A stretch of 12,047 nucleotides of DNA, taken from Bordetella parapertussis (lineage in GTDB: Bacteria; Pseudomonadota; Gammaproteobacteria; Burkholderiales; Burkholderiaceae_B). The notes under the pieces are model-generated. The model was given only the letters and a program-made list of their open reading frames with translations. It had not been told where the DNA came from and did no database searches. The DNA lies in assembly GCA_945882005.1 (NCBI GenBank), contig CAMCWG010000061.1:1-12047 (forward strand). The letters run 5' to 3'. Positions 7,270 to 12,047 of the stretch are shown piece by piece (the first letter of the stretch is position 1; the number at the start of each line of letters is the position of its first letter). A program made the translations under genes and the position numbers.

Positions 7270-8981
7270 AGCATAAAAGCGATTCCTGGTCGCAGCGCTC
7301 ATTTGCTGAATTGAGTTCGCGTCACGCGTTGAGGTTGCTCAAGCCTGCTTTCGTCAAGACGCTGATTCATGAATTCGACGTTGCGCCACTTCAAAACAGA
7401 ATGTATCCGGTGTGCTTTGCCGATGGCAGCGTAGGTATTTTTGTATTGGAGGCGTTTCGTAACGAGGATCAAACTCTCGCACTGTTTGATTTGTTACAAG
7501 CCAAGTCTCGGCGTCTAGCAAATCCTGGCTTATACGTCCTACCCCCAGCATTATTTTTGGCTGTGGCGCAAGGTGACGGCTTGTCGCCTAGAGCGGTTAA
7601 AGAGCCGGGTGCGCGCGACGTCCTAAGTGGAGCGCTCAGTGCGGTCATGACGGAGGTCATCGAATGGGCTGCTGTCAAGCAGGCTAGCGATATTCATCTA
7701 AATGTGCAAAGACATCTGGGTGAGTCCAGCATTTGGTTCACGATTGCTGGTCGCTATGTGTGTCCGGAGCGCTACGCGCATATCCCTACTGCGACGATGC
7801 TTGATATGTTGGCGGTGACGTGGATGGAGGTTCAAGGTGGAAATGGCGCAGTGTTCGATCCATCGGTCGAGCAGGAGGGAAGGTTTGTTCGAGTGTGCGA
7901 TGGACGACGCTATGTAATCCGCTGGGCCTCGCTTGCAACAGATGTCGGTCCCTCGGTGTGCCTACGCTTACTGCCGCTTGACTCGCACGCATCGGCCCCG
8001 ACATTTTCCGAGCTTGGCTATCTGCCCTCGCAGATCGAGGCGCTTGAGGCGGCACGCTTATCGCAGGGAGGTGCGATCATTCTTGCTGGAACCGTCGGCT
8101 CTGGCAAGTCAACAACAATCGCCTCGCTGCTGCGGTCTATCCCGAGTTATCGCAAAGTGATCACGCTGGAAGATCCGGCTGAGTACGCGATACCAAATGC
8201 ATTGCAAAATACGGTGGCGCGCAGCGCCCATGACGAGGGGCTTACGGCGTTCGACCGAAAGCTTAAGGCCATTAAACGTTCGGCCATGAGCGATTTATTG
8301 ATCGGTGAAATTAGAGATCAAGCAGCGGGTCGCGCGTTTGTGGATCTGGCGGCAACCGGAGTCAGCCTTTATACAACGGTGCATGCGGGCTCTGCACTGC
8401 TGATACCTGAACGACTATGTTCTAGTTTTATCGGAATCCCGCGAGACTTCTTGACTGCGCCAGGCGTGCTCAAGCTTCTCGTGTATCAAGTACTTTTGCG
8501 AGAGGTATGCCCGCATTGCGCACTCAACTTTGAACAGTTCTTGCGCACCAGCGCCTTGTTTTGTGCGCGCAGCATCAATCGGAGTGTTTCTTGGTGGCGT
8601 ACTTGGGCCTCAAGTGTTGAACGGAATTATGGCATTCCGAGCACCCTGTGGCGGTTTTGTAATGCTGTCGGCTGCGGCTATTGTCAAAGCGATGTTCCGA
8701 TGGCCTCAGGAACCAAGGGACGAACCGTTGTCGCAGAGATGCTCTCAATGGCTCAGGATGCAGAAATCTTTGCTTTGTTGGGCCGAGGTGATCAGGGTGC
8801 AGTGCATCGCTGGCTATTAGCGCGCACCAAAACGCCGTACACCGACGCTGAGATGCAAGGTAAATCAGCGCTTGAATGTGCGCTTTACAAAATGAGCATC
8901 GGACAAATTGATCCAAGAGAAATCGAAACACATTTTGGCGTCTTTCAGGCGACATCTAGTGGCAGGAGTGTCGATGCGTAA
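7266..8981 (+). CDS. pilQ: Type IVb pilus assembly ATPase PilQ (GspE/VirB11 family)
   Basis: PilQ (571 aa) is the cytoplasmic motor that powers pilin assembly by ATP hydrolysis. SDIHL at 141-145 opens the conserved N2 domain. The core ATPase shows Walker A GTVGSGKST at 275-283 (K281), an Asp box TLEDP at 300-304, a Walker B-type stretch DLLIGEIRD at 343-351 with E348, and a His box TVHAG around H373. A zinc-binding pattern follows: C415-x2-C418 and C470-x2-C473, with an extra C465. This tetracysteine element is typical of assembly (GspE/PilB) rather than retraction ATPases. The start is ATG 7266, overlapping the pilP stop; a TTG at 7245 is in frame but lies inside pilP. No PilT-type retraction ATPase is in the window. 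The name follows R64; this is not the PilQ secretin of type IVa pili. Confidence 0.92.
   Translation: MKHKSDSWSQRSFAELSSRHALRLLKPAFVKTLIHEFDVAPLQNRMYPVCFADGSVGIFVLEAFRNEDQTLALFDLLQAKSRRLANPGLYVLPPALFLAVAQGDGLSPRAVKEPGARDVLSGALSAVMTEVIEWAAVKQASDIHLNVQRHLGESSIWFTIAGRYVCPERYAHIPTATMLDMLAVTWMEVQGGNGAVFDPSVEQEGRFVRVCDGRRYVIRWASLATDVGPSVCLRLLPLDSHASAPTFSELGYLPSQIEALEAARLSQGGAIILAGTVGSGKSTTIASLLRSIPSYRKVITLEDPAEYAIPNALQNTVARSAHDEGLTAFDRKLKAIKRSAMSDLLIGEIRDQAAGRAFVDLAATGVSLYTTVHAGSALLIPERLCSSFIGIPRDFLTAPGVLKLLVYQVLLREVCPHCALNFEQFLRTSALFCARSINRSVSWWRTWASSVERNYGIPSTLWRFCNAVGCGYCQSDVPMASGTKGRTVVAEMLSMAQDAEIFALLGRGDQGAVHRWLLARTKTPYTDAEMQGKSALECALYKMSIGQIDPREIETHFGVFQATSSGRSVDA
8964..8968 (+). promoter_or_regulatory. 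Ribosome binding site that fixes the pilR start
   Basis: AGGAG inside the end of pilQ lies 5 nt before ATG 8974. This argues against the longer in-frame start at 8908. Confidence 0.75.
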
Positions 8982-10116
8982 ACAGTATGAGGATCTCGGC
9001 GGCGAAGGGTATTTGAAAGAGGTCCTTGAAGCCTTTTGGTTGAAATGGCTGGCGTGGCGCTTTCATCCGCAACGCGGCGATTACTACCGCTACTTGGCTG
9101 ATTTGATTGACGGAACGAACGGAACAAAAACACTCTTCAGTATTTTTCAGGATGATGCCCGGCGCATAGGCAAGAGAAATTGCCGTGGCGCCCTTAGTGA
9201 TATTTGGCTGAGACGATACCCGTTGTCCGGAGGCGACCTCTTTGCTACTTGGTTTGGTTCATTTCCACTGGATGATTTGATTGCTATCCAGAATGCACAG
9301 AATATGGGTGCCCATGCACTCGTTGCCACGTTCCGAAAGCTTGCGGATGTGTCGAGCTTGCTCGATCGTGCCAAGTCGACATTCCTTCAAACGGTCTTGG
9401 TCGGCTTTGTTGCGGTGCTCGTTGCAATTGGTGCGCTGATGTCAATCCCAATGTATACGGCAGACCACTTAGCAAAAGTGTTTTCTGCTGTTCCCAAAGA
9501 GCTGTTTGGTCCTTGGACGAATGCGCTGCAGTCATGCGCGACATTGTTGCGCACCACGTGGCTGTTTGTTTTGGTGTTGGCCCTCTCGCTTGTCGGTCTC
9601 TTGTATTGGTCTTTACCGAACTGGATCGGAGCTGCCCGCCACAGCTTCGATAACTGGGGCGTATGGCTGTTTTATCGGCGGGTGCACAGCATTCGCTTTT
9701 TATCGTTATTGGGTGTGGTTCTTAATCGACACGGTAGTGCGAGTACGCGCTTAAGGCATGCACTCCTATTGCAATCCAGGCGCATCAACCCTTGGCTCGC
9801 CTCACATTTGGGGAATATGGTTCAGCATCTTGATCGCGGAGCTTCAGTCACTGAGGCCCTCGATTCTGGACTCATTGACACCGAGATTTGGTGGTACTTC
9901 GTTGATCTGGTGAATACGTTTGGTTTGGATAAGGCGTTGGAACGTACGTGTGAACGGCTTGGCGCAACCAGTTTGCAAAGCATTCGCAGGCAGGCCATTT
10001 TCTTGCGTTGGGCTTTGCTGCTGTTTGCATTGTCGGTTGTGCTTGGTGTGCTGTTCTGGCACTTCAGAGTGTTTGACGAGTTAAGGCATGCGCTGAGTAT
10101 TCATTATGCGCATTGA
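8974..10116 (+). CDS. pilR: Type IVb pilus inner-membrane platform protein PilR (GspF family)
   Basis: PilR (380 aa) is the polytopic membrane protein on which the ATPase acts and from which pilins are extruded. Three hydrophobic segments are visible at about 138-158 (FLQTVLVGFVAVLVAIGALM), 194-213 (TTWLFVLVLALSLVGLLYWS) and 344-363 (LRWALLLFALSVVLGVLFWH), the usual GspF/PilC topology with two cytoplasmic helical domains between. The repeat-like GspF halves appear around 100-130 and 280-310 (LGNMVQHLDRGASVTEALD). The start is ATG 8974, 8 nt inside pilQ, with AGGAG 5 nt upstream. The length is close to that of R64 PilR-type proteins. The name denotes the R64 platform protein, not the response regulator PilR of Pseudomonas. 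Confidence 0.88.
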   Translation: MRKQYEDLGGEGYLKEVLEAFWLKWLAWRFHPQRGDYYRYLADLIDGTNGTKTLFSIFQDDARRIGKRNCRGALSDIWLRRYPLSGGDLFATWFGSFPLDDLIAIQNAQNMGAHALVATFRKLADVSSLLDRAKSTFLQTVLVGFVAVLVAIGALMSIPMYTADHLAKVFSAVPKELFGPWTNALQSCATLLRTTWLFVLVLALSLVGLLYWSLPNWIGAARHSFDNWGVWLFYRRVHSIRFLSLLGVVLNRHGSASTRLRHALLLQSRRINPWLASHLGNMVQHLDRGASVTEALDSGLIDTEIWWYFVDLVNTFGLDKALERTCERLGATSLQSIRRQAIFLRWALLLFALSVVLGVLFWHFRVFDELRHALSIHYAH

Positions 10117-10132
10117 TATTGTTCGTGTATCT

Positions 10133-10138
10133 AGGGGG
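10133..10138 (+). promoter_or_regulatory. Strong ribosome binding site of pilS
   Basis: AGGGGG sits 5 nt before ATG 10144 in the only real gap inside the operon (27 nt). A strong site here fits the need for far more pilin than machinery protein. Confidence 0.7.
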
Positions 10139-10143
10139 TGGTC

Positions 10144-10731
10144 ATGCAGCACGCACAAAGAGGTTTTTCATTAATTGAGATTTCGATTGTTACCACGATC
10201 GTCATGTTGATTGCCATACTGGGTATTCCAGCAATTCAGTCTTACGTCATTGAGAGCAAAGTACCGCGGGTTGCTGAAGAATTGCAGCGTTTTGTAGCAA
10301 GAATGAAAGCGACGACGCAAGGTTTTGGTGTGGCACCCTATGCGGGAATCGATACGGGCGTCTTAGCCAATGCGTTGCGTACTTCAAGCGTGGTGCTAGT
10401 AAGTGGGGTGGGACCCGGTGCGCGGGTGGTTCACGGCTTAGGCGGTGGCACATCAGGTAAGGGGGGGATTCATCTGGATCCGCATGCCATGCCGGGAGGG
10501 CAGTCTGGCACCGCTTTTGCGTTGACACTGCGTGATGTGAATCAGGCTGCGTGTCCTGGTCTGGCGGCAATTCTTCAACGTATTGCAGAGCAGGTAACGA
10601 TTGCGGGGATCAGCGGGCCCGTGATCGTCAAGAACGCAACGATAGAGCCCGGTATGCCCTACAACCCTTTACTTGCCGATGCACAGTGCGCCGCCGGCGA
10701 TAACAACGTGTTCACTTTCGTGGTGCGTTAG
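10144..10731 (+). CDS. pilS: Type IVb major pilin PilS
   Basis: This 195-aa prepilin is the likely main subunit of the fibre. The 7-residue leader MQHAQRG is followed by FSLIEISIVTTIVMLIAIL, giving a prepilin peptidase cut between G7 and F8 with the needed Glu at mature position 5. The hydrophobic assembly helix runs to about residue 34. The globular part has a Gly-rich segment (about 97-120, HGLGGGTSGKGG then GGQSGTAFALTLRDV) and a likely C-terminal disulfide between C137 and C182, as in PilS-type pilins. The mature first residue is Phe with a short leader, more like type IVa pilins than the classical TcpA type. The start is ATG 10144; GTG 10138 would add two residues and lies in the ribosome binding site. 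A run of seven G residues lies in the gene. No prepilin peptidase gene is in the window. Confidence 0.87.
   Translation: MQHAQRGFSLIEISIVTTIVMLIAILGIPAIQSYVIESKVPRVAEELQRFVARMKATTQGFGVAPYAGIDTGVLANALRTSSVVLVSGVGPGARVVHGLGGGTSGKGGIHLDPHAMPGGQSGTAFALTLRDVNQAACPGLAAILQRIAEQVTIAGISGPVIVKNATIEPGMPYNPLLADAQCAAGDNNVFTFVVR
10461..10467 (+). repeat. Run of seven G residues inside pilS
   Basis: A seven-G tract (AAG GGG GGG ATT) encodes K-G-G-I in the loop region of the pilin. Gain or loss of one base would truncate the pilin and could switch pilus production. As read, the frame is intact. Confidence 0.85.
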
Positions 10732-11816
10732 TGGAGCAGCTTGCTGTGCGACGCGCTCTGGTCGTTACGTCTCACCAAAGCCAGCGCGGGTTTAGTTTGA
10801 TTGAGCTCATTGTGGTGATAGCCATCACCTCACTGATCGGCACGTGGGGCGCTTCAACTTGGATGCAGCATGCCGAGGATACGGCGACACGCGCAACGGG
10901 GGTCTGGCTCTTGAGTGTCAAGCAGGCTCTGGATCAGATGCTGCACCGGCAGTCTGACGCGCTGGTGGGAATCGTGGACTCGAACGCGCGTGGGCCGCAA
11001 TATCGCGACGTTTGGCGACCCACAATCGAAGAGCTAATTGAAGCAGGGCACTTGCCTCGAGGCTTCCCTTTGCGCGCGCCACTTCCGTATACGGTTTGGC
11101 TTCGCGTCGACGCCCCGCAAGGGGATTGCTTACGTCTCGGGTGCAAAATTATTGGTTCTGTGTTTGCGGTGCCGGCCGGACACGACAGGCGCGAGGCTCA
11201 ACAAGTGACCCGGGTCGGCCTTCTGCTTGCAACCATTGGAGCGTCGGCGGCGGCTGTCACGTCTCTGGCTACGTCACGTGTAAAGGGGGCAACAGTTGAC
11301 GCATTGAATCCGCCATATCCGGATATGGCGCCGCTCCCTCAAGGCGCAGTCCTGGTCCGTAGTTTTTACGACTCGAGTCAGTACGCAGTGTTTCTGCGTC
11401 AAGATGATCTGCGCGATGCCACACTTAAAGGAAATCTAAGTGTGGCAAAAGACTTGCAGATTGGAGGTGCGGCCAGGATCAAGGGGCGAGTCTCCGCAGG
11501 GGAGTATTTGCAAGTTGAGGCTTCGGCTGTAGCCGGTGAGGGGTGTGAGGCAGAGGGATTGATTGCAAGGGCCAGCGATCTTGGGCTCTTGGTCTGCCAG
11601 CAGGGACGGTGGCAACGGGTCGATCGAGGCGGCGGCGGGAGCTACTTGGAGTTGTCAGGATACCCATGCTTTGAAAATGACGATTGGATCGTCCGAAAGC
11701 GCAATCCCAAAACGGGGGATTGCACCTGCCCGAGCGGGTATGAGCCATTCTTGATGTCGGTCTGGAAGCATCCTGTGCTGCACCTACACGAGTACAGCGC
11801 GTACCTATGTCTTTGA
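10731..11816 (+). CDS. pilV: Shufflon-type minor pilin PilV, probable tip adhesin
   Basis: This 361-aa minor pilin resembles PilV of R64-type pili, which sits at the pilus tip and sets recipient or surface specificity. The leader ends QRG and is cut before FSLIELIVVIAITSLIGTW (G20/F21). The long constant part includes IEELIEAGHLPRGFP and the shufflon-family block GEGCEAEGLIARASDLGLLV followed by CQQGRW (C272, C289). After W294 comes a short C-terminal segment with a Gly run and C313, C331, C333 and C360 (NPKTGDCTCPSGYEPFLM, ending AYLCL), the style of shufflon-encoded C-termini. GTG 10731 overlaps the pilS stop by one base; GTG 10746, with GGAG 9 nt upstream, is a good alternative and shortens the leader by five residues. 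No rci recombinase or spare C-terminal segment follows before alaS, so the tip looks fixed. Confidence 0.85.
   Translation: MEQLAVRRALVVTSHQSQRGFSLIELIVVIAITSLIGTWGASTWMQHAEDTATRATGVWLLSVKQALDQMLHRQSDALVGIVDSNARGPQYRDVWRPTIEELIEAGHLPRGFPLRAPLPYTVWLRVDAPQGDCLRLGCKIIGSVFAVPAGHDRREAQQVTRVGLLLATIGASAAAVTSLATSRVKGATVDALNPPYPDMAPLPQGAVLVRSFYDSSQYAVFLRQDDLRDATLKGNLSVAKDLQIGGAARIKGRVSAGEYLQVEASAVAGEGCEAEGLIARASDLGLLVCQQGRWQRVDRGGGGSYLELSGYPCFENDDWIVRKRNPKTGDCTCPSGYEPFLMSVWKHPVLHLHEYSAYLCL
11311..11330 (+). repeat. Perfect 20-bp palindrome inside pilV
   Basis: CGCCATATCCGGATATGGCG reads identically on both strands and stops exactly at the flanking bases, C on both sides. It encodes P-P-Y-P-D-M-A in the linker of PilV. 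With no loop it could be a dimer-binding site or a recombination crossover site; no protein is assigned. Confidence 0.9.
11417..11447 (+). repeat. 11-bp inverted repeat with 9-nt loop inside pilV
   Basis: TGCCACACTTA (11417-11427) and TAAGTGTGGCA (11437-11447) pair perfectly around AAGGAAATC. There is no T-run, so it is not an ordinary terminator. It lies about 90 bp after the 20-bp palindrome in the constant part of pilV. Confidence 0.9.
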
Positions 11817-11865
11817 CTGTGGTCGCCAGTTACCCGGCTCGAGAGCTAGAAACGAGTCCTACCCG

Positions 11866-11871
11866 TATAAT
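11866..11871 (+). promoter_or_regulatory. Probable -10 box of the alaS promoter
   Basis: A perfect TATAAT lies 92 nt before the alaS ATG, in the only gap after pilV. No good -35 box is seen 16-18 nt upstream, so this could need an activator or be a weak-35 promoter. It would give a leader of roughly 85 nt. Confidence 0.55.
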
Positions 11872-11886
11872 CGACGCTCCATTCGC

Positions 11887-11930
11887 TTACCCGGTCGAGC
11901 GGTGCTCGTTGACCCCCAAACTGGGTCTTT
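11887..11930 (+). promoter_or_regulatory. Structured alaS leader with two hairpins
   Basis: CGAGC (11896-11900) pairs with GCTCG (11904-11908) around GGT, and GACCC (11911-11915) pairs with GGGTC (11923-11927) around a 7-nt loop, followed by TTT. The second resembles a weak terminator but has too short a T-run. TTACCCGGTCGAG (11887-11899) almost repeats TTACCCGGCTCGAG (11830-11843) across the -10 box. Confidence 0.45.
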
Positions 11931-11963
11931 ACAACCTTGATGCTGCACGCAGAAAATAGCACG

Positions 11964-12047
11964 ATGAAAACGTCCGAAATCCGTCAAAAATTCTTGCAAT
12001 TCTTCCAATCCAAAGGGCACGCGATTGTTCCCTCATCGTCGCTTGTC
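11964..12047 (+). CDS. alaS: Alanine--tRNA ligase, N-terminal start (partial)
   Basis: AlaS charges tRNA-Ala with alanine in the cytoplasm and edits mischarged serine and glycine. Only the first 28 codons are present; the rest runs off the right edge. They read [14 protein letters not shown] then [14 protein letters not shown], the standard opening of the class II catalytic domain (EIRxxFLxFFxSKGH, then SSSLVP) and very close to Burkholderiales AlaS. The ATG start is fixed by this match; the ribosome binding site is weak (GCAGAAAATAGC upstream). It has its own probable promoter and leader and is an essential gene, so it is unlikely to depend on the pilus operon. Confidence 0.95.
   Translation, partial: MKTSEIRQKFLQFFQSKGHAIVPSSSLV

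Noticed and set aside
6874..7302. Minus-strand open frames across pilP and the start of pilQ
   Set aside because: They are shadows of overlapping plus-strand genes that carry a signal peptide and clear family motifs.
3240..10116. Type II secretion system instead of a pilus
   Set aside because: The secretin is a PilN-type lipoprotein, PilO and PilP follow it in R64 order, and the operon ends with a PilS pilin and a shufflon-type PilV rather than gspG-K pseudopilins.
11817..11865. Terminator after pilV
   Set aside because: Only a 4-bp stem (GCTC-GA-GAGC) is present with no T-run.
11872..11963. T-box riboswitch before alaS
   Set aside because: No T-box consensus, specifier loop or proper terminator is visible, and T-boxes are mainly found in Firmicutes and Actinobacteria.
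1..12047. CRISPR arrays, tRNA or rRNA genes, insertion sequences, integrases and attachment sites
   Set aside because: I saw no spaced repeats, cloverleaf-like segments, transposase motifs or terminal inverted repeats in the window.

Overview
This window looks like chromosomal DNA of a betaproteobacterium, probably in Burkholderiales and perhaps Alcaligenaceae. The case rests on three genes: the 3' end of parC, a three-domain ferredoxin/flavin/NAD reductase of the type common next to core genes in that order, and an alaS start that reads [19 protein letters not shown]. The family placement is inference, because no rRNA or tRNA is present. Base composition is moderate (a little over half G+C by eye), and all real genes run on the plus strand.

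Layout. (1) Positions 1-625 hold the C-terminal part of DNA topoisomerase IV subunit A (parC), whose frame is broken by one in-frame TAG at 62-64. (2) Positions 677-1720 encode a soluble 2Fe-2S/FAD/NAD reductase. (3) Positions 1764-3098 encode an exported solute-binding protein of the UgpB (glycerol-3-phosphate) type with no permease genes beside it. It is closed by a clear intrinsic terminator at 3123-3148. (4) Positions 3240-11816 hold eight tightly packed genes in the order pilL-like, pilN, pilO, pilP, pilQ, pilR, pilS, pilV, a type IVb pilus operon of the kind known from plasmid R64 and related chromosomal loci. (5) Positions 11817-11963 are a promoter and structured leader, followed by the start of alaS at 11964.

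How the pilus genes fit together. PilN is the lipoprotein secretin, and the PilL-like lipoprotein with a TcpQ-type C-terminus probably helps place or cap it. PilO and PilP would link the inner membrane to the secretin. PilQ is the cytoplasmic assembly ATPase and PilR the polytopic platform protein. PilS is the main pilin. PilV is a large tip-type minor pilin whose C-terminus looks like one frozen shufflon segment. Genes overlap or nearly touch (gaps of -4, +1, -17, -4, -8, +27 and -1), so they are very probably one transcript. R64-type pilM, pilT (lytic transglycosylase), pilU (prepilin peptidase) and the rci recombinase are not in the window, so prepilin processing must come from elsewhere.

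The points most worth a second look are the stop codon inside parC, the reduced pilus operon lodged between core genes without visible mobility genes, and two strong inverted-repeat structures inside pilV: a perfect 20-bp palindrome, and 11-bp arms around a 9-nt loop.
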